Positions 30,651 to 41,877 of a stretch of DNA of 64,000 nt are shown piece after piece. The notes beneath the pieces are model-generated. The model made no database searches. It was not told the DNA's origin and was given only the letters and a program-made list of their open reading frames with translations. How positions within the stretch are numbered: the first letter of the stretch is position 1; each line of letters starts with the position of its first letter. The stretch is from Parapristionchus giblindavisi (Eukaryota; Nematoda; Chromadorea; Rhabditida; Diplogasteridae). The DNA lies in the NCBI GenBank assembly GCA_943737045.1, contig CALSFV010000005.1:310001-374000 (forward strand), given 5' to 3'. The position numbers and the translations under genes were made by a program.

Positions 30651-33284
30651 ATGCATCTATTCTCGCTCTTACCACTTCTACTGCTCTCCACCGTAAATGC
30701 CCAGTCGGCCAAGATTCTGCCCGTGGACCCAGAAGATGAACTTTTGCCTACCGAATCCGTTCCCAAGACAACGGTCGAGACCGTCTACGAACTCGTGACC
30801 AAGAACATCGTTCACACCGTGACCGAATCATCAGCAAACGTATCCGACGGAGCGGTCGCACCCGTGGAAACCGTCGTCGTTGCCCAAGCTGAACCGTCCG
30901 AGACCAAGGCTGTCGTTCTTTCCGAAGTTGCTGAAGATGACGATGCTGCCCATTTCGTCGTAACAGATATTTCCAATCCTCCTGCATCCTTATCCGACAA
31001 CGTTACCGTATTTCAGCCCGAACCGAGAGTTACTGTAGTGATGCCAGTAGTTGCGGTACTCACTCCAACCGAATCGGCCACCGTGGTTGTGGTTCTCAAG
31101 GACGAAATAGCTGAATCGGTTGAAGAATTTGAGACAACTGTCGCAACGATCGTCGACTCTATCGTCAAGAATGGTCAAACTGAAGACGTTACTGTGTCTG
31201 AAGAGACATCTAAACAAGAAACCATCACTGTAACCGAGCCCCTCCCTACCGTAATCATCGAATCAGCTACCGTAACCGAGCCCCTTCCTACCGTAGCCAT
31301 CGAATCAGCTACCGTAACCGAAACCCTCCCTACAGTAGTCATCGAATCAGCTACCGTGACAGAGACCCTCCCTACAGTAATTATCGAATCTGCTACGGTA
31401 ACCGAGACCCTTCCTACCGTAGTCATCGAATCAGCTACCGTAACCGAGACCCTCCCTACAGTAGTCATCGAATCAGCTACCGTGACAGAGACCCTCCCTA
31501 CCGTAATTATCGAATCTGCTACGGTAACCGAGACCCTTCCTACCGTAATCATCGAATCAGCAACGGTAACCGAGCCCCTTCCTACAGTAATCATCGAATC
31601 AGCTACGGTAACCGAGCCCCTTCCCACCGTTATCATTGAATCAGCTACCGTAACCGAGCCCCATCCTACCGTAATCATCGAATCAGCTACCGTAACCGAG
31701 CCCCTTCCTACCGTAGTCATCGAATCAACTACCGTAACCGAGCCCCTTCCTACCGTAATAATCGAATCAGCTACCGTAACCGAGCCTCTCCCTACAGTAG
31801 TCATCGAATCAGCTACCGTAACCGAGCCCCTTCCTACAGTAGTCATCGAAGCCGCTACCGTATCCGAGCCCCTCCCTACCGTAGTCATCGAATCAGCTAC
31901 AGTAACCGAACAAGTTCCTGCAGTAGTCGTCGAAACCGCCAAACCCGAGAATACTGTGGTCAATGTGCCTGGACTCATTGTGATGGGATCAACTACAGTA
32001 GCCCCTGCCAATATCGAGAATAAAACCGAAGTCGTGCCCGTTCGAAGAACCACCATTGAGACCGTGTACGAGACCGTAACTCGTACCGTAATCCACACCG
32101 TACCAGCCCCATCAACTACCGTAGCTCCAGCCAAGGTAGTTAATTGATATTTGAACTTTGATCTTTGGAGACTCAGATGATTTCATTTTAACATCGATCA
32201 TTTCAGGTTCCACTCTGCTCATGCGATGTGACTTCCAAGTGCCAAGCCGAGTCGAAATCCCAGATGGAAACGTGTATGGAGTCCTGCGATGATCATCTGA
32301 AGGTACGATTTTTTTGTTTAAATTTTGAATTTTCGAAATTTCAAATTTTATTAAATATTCATTTTATTTTGCAGGAATTCGGCAATAAGACCGACTCATA
32401 CCTGGAGTGCTTCCAACAAAATGGTGAAGGCGTCGCTGAAGCTGAGAGATGTCTCTTTGAAGGACTTGAAGACCGGTAAGTGTGAGGATACTGTAGTTAT
32501 TTTTGTACCGTAGTTGACCTTGTACTGAACACTGTAGTCACTCGGTTACGATTGTTAGTAGCTAACCTTTGCCTTTTAGTTGCGCCTCTGGAAGCGAGAC
32601 TACTTACATCGAATCAGCACCTATCAACAAGTACACCGGATTCGATTTCGAGTCTAAGCCCCATAAGAACATCAAGACAAACTCTTTCTGGTGAGATACC
32701 GTAGTACTTTCTGTTTTTTCCGAAATTTAATATATTATGACAACACCGGCTGCCATCCCAATGCATAATGCATTTCCCATATTTATTTTGTGAACTACTA
32801 AATTCTAATGATTTCGTTGCAGGAACAAGGGCCAGCGCGAGTATAGCCGTTTCCAAAAATTCTTCCACTGCACCAAGCACTGCCTACACAAGAAGACTCA
32901 CTCTTGCGTCACTGCCTATGGGTACATTTTAAATTCGACTCAAGGCGGGAAATTCATAATTAAATATTTTTCAGATGCCGCATGCGCATGCCCAAACGTG
33001 ATACGTACAAAAAGATGATGGTCGAGTGCACCAAAAAGAACCCCAAGGTTGGCTACTACCTGATATTTCATGAACATTTCATCACTATTATATATAAGAA
33101 TCACCAATCGATAATTGTTTTATTACTGTAGAGCAATGTATACTGTAGTATAATCAATCAATACTTAAAGATCGCAATGTCCCTACTGAAGACGTGCCAG
33201 TGCCTCGCTTACAATAAGGATGTAAAGAGTCTCATCGGAACTTGTGTAGTCGTCTCCAACCAGTACTTTGTTGATAATGTTTAA
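30651..33284 (+). CDS. Mucin-like secreted protein G with 14-residue repeats (right copy)
   Basis: Exons 30651-32135, 32207-32302, 32375-32475, 32580-32690, 32823-32921, 32975-33047 and 33171-33284 give about 692 residues with frames joining correctly (phases 0, 0, 2, 2, 2, 0). The ATG follows a TTTGTAG acceptor. Residues 1-18 form a signal peptide (MHLFSLLPLLLLSTVNAQ). At about residues 191-428 lie 17 tandem copies of TVTEPLPTVIIESA-like units, rich in Thr and likely O-glycosylated. Two related motifs, TVETVYELVTKNIVHTV and TIETVYETVTRTVIHTV, bracket the repeats. Exons 2-7 encode a domain with about 18 cysteines (CSCDVTSKC, AERCLFEGL, FFHCTKHCLHKKTHSC, KTCQCLAY). It recalls the Cys-rich domains of nematode chondroitin-proteoglycan or mucin proteins, but I cannot assign a family. 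The last exon's AAAG acceptor is weak. Confidence 0.8.
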
Positions 33285-35031
33285 TTATTGTATATTTACT
33301 TGTTATTATTACGGTGTTATTGAATGATTGCTGGTTGCATTATTTTGTTTTTTTCGTTACATTTTCCATTCAAAATGAGAATTGTTCTTTTATCATTTCG
33401 TTCTTTTGTCACTATGTGAACAGTGAATGAACTTTTGTAAGACATAAATGTGGTATAACTTTATATCTATTGTAATAACACTTGATTATGAGATTATGTA
33501 ATGAACATTACATAGTAGCACAAGTACAAGAAAATGGTTGAATAGATAATTCACTTTTCCACAACGCGGTAGCATACGAATAGCAGTGGACATCGAAAAA
33601 TTAAGTTGAGACGAAGAAAAAAATCATACATACAATTGATTTAATTGAATTCATATATTCGTGCGATTAGGGAATTGCAAAAATTTGCCATGTTCATTCT
33701 TGTTCATTCTCAGAGTCGAAAAGGGAGAATCATCTAAATCGGTTTGGTCTTTTCATCATCATCTTCTCTATTCAAGACGTCTTCCGAAATGTTTGATCGG
33801 TAATCGGTACAATTAAGACACCGGCTCAGTAACATTCGAGGGTTGAGCCAGTGACACCGGACATCGACCTCTCCGATTTGGCCCAAAATTTTTTATGGAT
33901 ACTCCCATGACCCCCCATCACAAAATGGGTATTCATTTGGGCTGGGTCCTTGAAACGTAAATGTGCCGTGTTCTCGAAATATGATCACCAGAAGAAAATG
34001 GAGCGACCTAGGTCCAATGTTAGAGTCAATTAATTACATGTATGACTAAGCAATAAAATCTGGATATTGGACAGTCCGGAGATCCGATCGCAAACTTTTT
34101 TTTACCTCCACAAAACATTTTAAATTTAATTAAAATTTTAAAAAGAAAAGTACAGCACAGGGTTTGCATGATCTTATAGAGCGAAAATTTCATCGTCGAA
34201 GGAGGGAAAATATTTTAAAAATCGATCTCCTATTCTGAGAATAATGGACCTGAAGATGACCAACTTTTATACGGTCTGAAAAGACAAGAAGACAAGACAT
34301 ATACAAGAAAGATTCGCACGTTTTTCAGCCTCTACTAACAACTACTTTAGATTCATTAATATCAAATATTATGAGTACATTTGCATGTTTATCTATGACA
34401 TATTTCGCTTATAATTTAAGTAAAGTGGTAGTAAAATCTTTTGTGCACAATGCTAATACGCCTATATCGTATGGCTCAAAAACTATAATTACCTTGTTCT
34501 TTCATCAAAGAAATAGAAGATGGCTTGAAAAAAAAGCAGTCGACACCTTGACATGTTTATGCGCATTCGAAAGAACTCGTCGAGCACGTCATTTTTCATG
34601 TTGATCATGTTTTATGAAAGTCGTTTGTTCATCATTCATGCTACAATGGAAATAAAAAAGGGGGGAACGAAGATTCATGATATGGTTCTCTTTATCTTCA
34701 GATCAACCTCGTATTCGATGGAGAGGTGAGTTCAAGAGGATTAGTGCGTAATGGTAGTCAATACCATTGAAGAAACTTAAGAATGGACCTCCTTCATCTT
34801 GTATTATACTTGATATCAATAAATTGGTTGATTGATTCTATTGTACAACAAAAATCAACAGTTCAATTTATCGAACGACATTACGATATCACAACTAAAA
34901 GTATATCGAAAACACTTACAAACGACCAACAATATATAAATAATCACAAATCGTAAAGACAGTCAGAAAAGGTTTAAAAAATCTCAAATTTTTATGAGCT
35001 TCGAGAAAATCGACATTGAAATTCGGCTAGT
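33285..35031. other. Region between G and C', no gene seen
   Basis: Inverted copy of 23039-24785, with the family 3' block near 34873. No gene is recognised. Confidence 0.5.
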
Positions 35032-36130
35032 TCATTCAGTGTGGGACTCTTCTATCACTGACTGGGTAGCTGGGTAGATGATTTGCATTCTATGTCTCTC
35101 TCGTAAGTCCTCAACTTTGCACTTGGACGGGGTCTTGCAACTACAATATTGAGTCTGAAACCATTTATAATAGATCATTAGACGTCAATGAAGGGAAAGA
35201 TCGAATATGAAAAAAATAATTACCCGCTCTCTTTCGATGTTCGAGCATAGGCAAGCTTTACTTATCTCCGAAATGCTTTCAAGTTGTTTGCCGCTCAGAA
35301 TTCACTCCGATAATACGGGAAATTCGACGTTTTCTAGCTCGTTTTGGTATAAGTCTTTGCTTGCATGAGATGGCTAGAACACCATTCACCCTGAAACAAT
35401 CGTAGATTATAAATTGATAAGAAAAATTGTTAAATTACGTCAAACGATCCGTCGGTTAACATGCCATATCCCTTATCTTCCTTTGACATACACGACCACA
35501 GTTGCTTCTAAAACAATGAAAATATGAAAAAAATTTAAATCAAGGTAAAAAAAGAATTACGGTAATGGGAACGGAAGTATTCCTGGGATAGAGAGGGAAG
35601 TACATAAAGAGTTCTATTGGGTAGGCTACACAGGAACACCGATGTTTCTGAACAATAAAGTTGGATATAGAGATTAAAAACATAGAAATGTTATTTGTTT
35701 TTCCATTTCACTATTTTTTTTGTTTTTTTTCCTGAAACTATTTTGTTCTTAAAATAGATGCTGCAAATATAAATCCATTTTTTTCTTAAATTTCTTGAAA
35801 GCGAGCATCTTTAACATGAAATAGGATAAAAAATACCGTGCGACTTCCGATGGTAGAGGATGGAGCCTTTATGTCCCCACCGTCATTATTATCTACCATA
35901 GTGCAAAAGCACTGTTGCTCCTGAATTTTTTTGTAATTTGAAAATCAAGGATCAAATATCAAATATGAAACACATACGAGCATAGTGGAGTCTGTTTCAT
36001 TGAATAGAAGGCTAACGGTGTGCGTGGTGAAAGGTTTGAAGGAGTCGATGGACAGTTCGGTTGCCTGAGGGATGGTCAACGGAGCCGAGTCGATCGAACC
36101 TGTTAGTATCAGCAGAGTTACTAGAAGCAT
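35032..36130 (-). pseudogene. Family copy C', mirror of C, broken in exon 5
   Basis: Its exons mirror those of C on the minus strand, starting at 36130 and ending at 35032. It carries the same one-base loss and the same TGA in exon 5. A one-base indel relative to C shifts the coordinate sum from 58070 to 58069 within the gene. The lesions therefore predate the inverted duplication. Confidence 0.75.
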
Positions 36131-36526
36131 CTGTAAGCATAGAATAAATGATCTTCTGATACAAAAATTTTAACAAATGTAAATGAGAAATCGCCATGAA
36201 AAATGTTATCAAATAAATACAATGTACCGAATTTTGATTCTAGAACCGTCTTTAAGGAGAACGTTTAAAAACTATGATTCGCAGAACTAGCATATGAGAT
36301 ACAAGCGCTGAAAATGAGGAATGGACAACGTATGCAAATAGTTATCATCCATCCAGTTCAAATTCTACGGTTCTCATCTGACCTAAGACAACGTTTCACA
36401 ACGACGACAACAATGTATAACAATGTGCGAACGATTCAGAGAGATGTTAGTGTCGACAAAGTAATATCTTTCGCAATACTTATTCCTGAGCAAAGAAAAG
36501 AAAATGAAGCATAATGAGTGAGAGAT

Positions 36527-36773
36527 GACATAATGAAGACTGATCGACAAATCTCTCAGCTCTGAAAGGGGCGGAGTTATAAGTGGGCGGAGTCTATTTC
36601 AAGTAGGTCATCGTGACAATTTAATCCTGGCCAGAAGAAATTAAGAATCATTACAAACGTTGACCCAACTACTATCGTAAATGAGTAGTTGATATATCGA
36701 TCGATTTCAACAGGCAAACACAGGTCAAAGATCAATAGCATTTTCATATTATATCTTTACGATTACAGTGTGA
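36527..36773 (-). promoter_or_regulatory. Promoter block of gene C'
   Basis: Mirror of 21297-21543 with all blocks present, including GACTCCGCCCACTTATAACT on the minus strand. Confidence 0.6.
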
Positions 36774-39239
36774 TATCAATCAATCTATCAGTGGTCATGG
36801 TTCTCCACTGAGAGGAAGTAAGGTGTTTAAAGTACAAAAAGCTCTCTGAAAGCTTAAACATAGTTATTTCAAGTTTCAAATGCTACAGCCCTGTAATATA
36901 TAATATATTCACATTAAACAAGACAGATATAAAAGATCGACAGAGTCAGTAGACGAATCATCAAGGCTAAAAATCCGCAGTCCTGGAGCGCGAGCAAAGA
37001 TTGCTTTGTATCGTAAGGACGTAACAATCAGGTTCATTCTAAAAGCATTATACTACACTGCTCATCAATCACAAACTGCTATGCGCTCCATAAGCCGCCA
37101 TGTTCTCTAAGGTCCCTTCCTATCTGATCTGCCCAATCAATCAGAAAGGAGGGAACCCAGGGGAAGGGGGAGAAGATCAAAGCACGCGCTTCCTTGCGTA
37201 TGATAGACTCCCAGTTCCCCTGTTTTCTTCAGAATGCTTTCTTAGAGCTCGCCATGACGGCTGTTCTCTCCAGTTATCTTTGGCCGTCCCTATGCTCTCG
37301 CATTCTCTCCCCCCTTGGTCAGGGTGAGGAGTTTCGTTGTTTCCGTGTCTGACCCACACACCCAAGTCTGACTCAGCCTCTCTCTGGTGCATCGCCACAG
37401 TTAGCCTGACTCAGCACGGCGTAAGCCATCTTTCTGACTCCGCTCATGTTATGGCGCAGTCCTGTGCACAGGCACACCCTCAGAGATTCAATCTCGCTTT
37501 CGGAAGTTATCCTCTGGGTCCTGACCCACACATACTTAGTCTGACCAAGCCTCGCATTGGTACTAAACCACAGTAGCCTGACTCAGCACGGCGTAAGCCA
37601 TCTTTCTGACTCCGCTCATGTTATGGCGCAGTCCTGTGCACAGACACACCCTCAGAGATCCAATATCGCTTTCGGAAGTCCTGACCTCTCTGACCTCCTC
37701 TGGGTCCTGACCCACACATACTTAGTCTGACTCAGCCTCGCCTTGGTAGTAAACCACAGTGGCCTGACTCAGCACGGCGTAAGCCATCTTTCTGACTCCG
37801 CCCATTCTATATTGGCGCACTTTTGAGATTCCATCTCGCATCGCACCTCGACGCGTTACGCGGCGCACGCCGTTCTTACATAACCTCGGTTGTTGAACCC
37901 CCGTCTCATATTACCATATTTGTGCGGGTGGCTCGCCTGAGATGAACCACAACGATCTCGTTGAGTTCGATCCACTGTGGCTCAACTATGGCGATGGGGC
38001 GATCATCCTACGAAGGAGATTTAAAGGTAGAGTAGCCTTCTACTGTACAACTACCAGACGCTTCGCGAATCGATGTGTGTTGTGTCTCCCCTGAGTATTC
38101 GGAATACTTTACGTTGCCCAACTACTAAAGTATCTACTCTGGAGGTTTTACCAAGGGTGAAGATGTCTGAATCTGGCTTCAGTCGAGGGGTACCCTACTG
38201 ACAAGGGGCTAGCTTGTGGTGTCCATGGAAATGATACCACTGCTATCCAGCGTCTACATCCTCGCGCTAACCCTCGATGATAAACTTAGGATAATCGATG
38301 TTAGCTCCCAAACAAGATGTCTAAGTGGGTCTATCAGGATTATCTTAAATCTAATTACTTGAGCAACTCTAGTAATGATGACCCCAGTAATGAGAAATGA
38401 TTTGCCAGTCTTTTGCCTAACGTGCTGGCAGATGCCGGCGTTGGTTGCATCGGCATAGGTGCTAACGGAGACATACCATGACTCCGTAAAGGTGGCAGGC
38501 TCGGTCAAACCGTTAATCGCCCTCATGAGCTTCATCATATAGGACCCTAATTCTTCACATAGAGGGAGCACTGTGTTAAATCATATAACCCATTACATCA
38601 GTAGTTTTAACTGTTACTCGTTTACATCTATGAATGTAGATCCCAAAAGGACTACGACCTCAATTCGAACGGAATGTTCGTGAAGAAACTTCGTGAAGAA
38701 GTGCATTCCCGCTCTATCATGTTGCTTACGCATCGCTTAACGACGCGATTGCTTATAATCAAGCATTCCGTGTGCTTAGTTAAGAGGTATTGAGATGATT
38801 ATGATTTATGCTTAAATGGGAAGAGGCGTCCGTTGCCTCCTGGAATAGACTTGTTTTCATTCCAACAATGGTAGCTTGGCTAAATAGACCCCAGGTAGCA
38901 TTATGTATGCTTACTATTTGCCACTTTTTCGGCTAGTGCTTGAGCCGGCCCTGCTGGACGAGTTTGTCAGCCAGACCTCGTTCTGACGACCCGAATAGGC
39001 CGAGCTACCCCTCACTCGGAACAATAATGGAAACCGAGAACAATCAGTAACCTGATTCCAATATCGGAGCCCCCGTGCCCGCACCGGGAAGGATAGTATG
39101 ATGGTTACTGATTGCCACTGATTCCTGGGTCCTGGAAACAATTAATGGTTACCATATCCCCTTCGCACCCCCCCCCCCAGCTTTGGTATGTGGACACTAA
39201 GTCAGGGGATCCGGTGTTAAGGGAGGAGAATACCCCCTC

Positions 39240-39665
39240 CCAGGCTAAGGGACCTATCGAATGATCCCACGGAACTCGAAGTTGTTTACATCAAGGATGT
39301 TTACCGTTCCGAAGAAAGAGGTTACCAGAAAACCAGTCGTCAACATAGAACCCTAAACCGCTACGTCGCTTTTCAAGAGAGAACGACTAGAAAAGATTGG
39401 GGAGTTGATAATCGGGATATCGTTATGACAAATCTGAAATTATGTCTATCTTGTCATGCCCATCCTCCCGGAATCAGAAAATTCTGGCATTGCCTTGCAA
39501 TGTACAACCTCTTGTTTCCAACGTCTACCGTTGCTCTGTCCGAGAGCGTTGATGAATCCTATTCCGAGTACCAACGGAAGCATGGGCTTCGTATGACCAC
39601 ACACCGAGATGATTTCCTCCTCATATCAGTTTCAGAGGACAAGATCAGGGTTGCTATATAGGGTA
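39240..39665 (+). pseudogene. DIRS-type reverse transcriptase remnant
   Basis: Read through frameshifts: FTVPKKEVTRKPVVNIE then LNRYVAFQERTTR (RT motifs 1-2), later CLAMYNLLFPTSTVALSESV (the position of the PFGLS motif) and HRDDFLLISVSEDKIRV (the DD of the YxDD catalytic motif, with R at the variable position). Frameshifts occur at the IEP/LNRY step and there are stops elsewhere. Mirror 18830-18405; direct copy 42519-42094 (minus). Confidence 0.6.
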
Positions 39666-39795
39666 TCCTAGATATACCCCTATCCCAACACCTCGTTCAG
39701 TATCAAGAGTTTAGCATACTCGATAACCATCTCGTTACGCTAGGTCCTCGCAGAGGAACCTACCGCGAGGGCTGGGGTTCCATGCGGAACCCAAG

Positions 39796-40220
39796 GAATT
39801 GATGTTTCTGTACGAAGTTGCCCTTAGTGATGTCCGGAGGCGCGAACTCGAATGGTGGGAGAATCAATTCTAGAATGTCTGTAGCCACGAGGTGATCTAT
39901 GAACCAGAAACCTTCACATTCATACACGCAGACGCCTCTAACGAGGACTGTTGTGGTGGTAGTGGCTGATTTGCGTACCTATGGCAGGTGGTCGGTGAAC
40001 GAATGGACTGCAAGAGTGCAAAGTATATACCAAGTTCCTAAAAGGAGTAACAAATTGTCTTCACTTAAAGACAGTCCTGGCCGCTTTGGATTCGCTTTGC
40101 TTTCCAACGGGCAAGATGGGATCATCAAGACCATCCGAAAGGGTGTCAGGATGACCCTCATCACATCGAGATGGGATGGGCAAAAATGTTCCCCTTCTTA
40201 TCCGCCTTCCCACGTGGCCA
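39796..40220 (+). pseudogene. DIRS-type RNase H remnant
   Basis: ELMFLYEVALSDVRRRELEW then WENQF, a stop, then PETFTFIHADASNEDCCGGS. The RRRELEWWENQ and HADASN strings match the start of the RNase H domain in DIRS-type elements, where a WW stretch precedes a TDAS motif. A later HLKTVLAALDSLCF fits the following helix. The left-arm mirror is 18274-17850. The third copy starts inside this domain. Confidence 0.55.
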
Positions 40221-40440
40221 CATTACTACTTATACCTCTTATAGAGGAGATGGTAGAGATCCGAGATGTTCGGGGAAACCCACATTCAACGCAGTTGATA
40301 TTAATGGCGTGAATGACCTCCATTCTTGGTAATATACTAATATCATGGTCCATATATCCATTCTGCACAGACCTTGATCAGCTTCCGGTCCTCCGGAACC
40401 TAAAAGACGCTATCACTTGGCATGAGCGTCATGAATTAAG

Positions 40441-40653
40441 TTGGACGGTCACGTCGATAGGGCTAGACCCGATAAAGCCGATAATGTTAACTATCTTTCA
40501 TATCTATTCACGCTAGGCACAAGCTACGCAACCCTAGTAGTGCATATAGCAGTCGTAACGACCATGCTACAGATGGTTGGCGTGGGATTAGATCATGAGA
40601 TATTAACATGCGCAAAGAAGGATCCATCGGCTACGCCCGTCAACTCCTTATGA
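40441..40653 (+). pseudogene. DIRS-type tyrosine recombinase remnant
   Basis: The fragment contains YLSYLFTLGTSYATLVVHIA then a VGVGLDHEILTCAKKD stretch. It resembles the N-terminal core-binding domain of DIRS/PAT tyrosine recombinases, where a YLxxLFxxGLSYSTL-like helix precedes a segment near PLVSRFMKG. The catalytic C-terminal half (R..HxxR..Y) is not found. Identification rests on this one helix pair and on its position downstream of RT and RNase H. Confidence 0.45.
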
Positions 40654-41877
40654 TCCTCTTAGAGTAATGGTCCAACTCTTACCGGATCTGGGTTTACAGC
40701 GAGAGATTCATTCACTAAGGAACTAGCTACAGTAGACGACAAAATTATATATCACGCTATCTGAGAAAATCCACATAGGTGCGGTATCGATGAAAAATGA
40801 ATTTTTCTGTTTTATGTATGATAATTACAGGCTCCATGAGTGAAGTACACTGGTACTTGGAAATAGCTTCCAATTGAAAATTCGCTTCAGGGGGTGACCA
40901 CACAACGATTTGGCGCCTTTTCCTAAAAAGTTTATTTGGAATCCAATCGATGCGGGAGTGGACTCAATCGAATCCTTAGCTAATTCTAAGAAACTATTGT
41001 CTAGGTGAGTTTTTTGATCAACGGACAACGAAGGCTGGAATCGGGAATTTCCGAAAAAAAATTCACATTTAATTAATTTTCACTATTTCACTATAAGAAG
41101 CCTACAACTTTTTATTTGCTCAATCGCTTCTAAATATCATAACACATCTTCAGTTTGAAAATGATAATTTTTTAAAAATATGAATAATGCGAACAAATCG
41201 TTTTTATAACGAAAATCGTAATTATGGTGTGCACCTACAGTAATCCCTAATCGGTCAATTTGGAAATTTGATAGTTTTAAACATATTTCACCGCTGTTCT
41301 TGACATGACTGAGGTATACGACTACTTCGGAGCGCACCTGCACGGTAAAGTGCTGGCCAATATTCTATGATATTTTGGTTTTTCAGCAATAACTTTCTTC
41401 GCAGTCAACCGTTTCTCTTTATTTTTTAGTATGTTTATATAGATGGTAAAATGGAATAATGATCCAATTTTTATCGATATTGGATCACAAACAACGAAAT
41501 AGTGATCAATTTACGAAAAATGTCAATTTTCATCAACATGAGCACCTGGGAACAGGAGCACTCCGAAGACGAGGAGTAGTCGTATACCTTAGTCACGTCA
41601 AGAACAGCTTTAAAATATGTTTGAAACTATCAAATTTCCAAATTGACCGATTAGGGATTACTGTAGGTGCACACCATAATTACGATTTTCGTTATAAAAA
41701 CGATTTGTTCGCATTATTCATATTTTTAAAAAATTATCATTTTCAAACTGAAGATGTGTTATGATATTTAGAAGCGATTGAGCAAATAAAAAGTTGTAGG
41801 CTTCTTATAGTGAAATAGTGAAAATTAATTAAATGTGAATTTTTTTCGGAAATTCCCGATTCCAGCCTTCGTTGTCC

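Larger units (their letters stand above)
37035..40728 (+). mobile_element. Decayed DIRS/PAT-type retrotransposon, right-arm copy
   Basis: Mirror of 17343-21035. Domain order on the plus strand: an unassigned 5' part (37035-39220, with a tandem repeat and a frame containing GVGCIGIGANGD), RT (39240-39665), RNase H (39796-40220) and tyrosine recombinase (40441-40653). All are interrupted. Confidence 0.6.
29360..41877. repeat. Right arm of the 12.5-kb palindrome
   Basis: Inverted copy of 16193-28705, holding gene G, broken gene C', the DIRS/PAT-like element and part of the 1.3-kb foldback element. It ends at 41877 inside the foldback arm (TTCGTTGTCC) and is joined there to the third copy. Confidence 0.9.
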
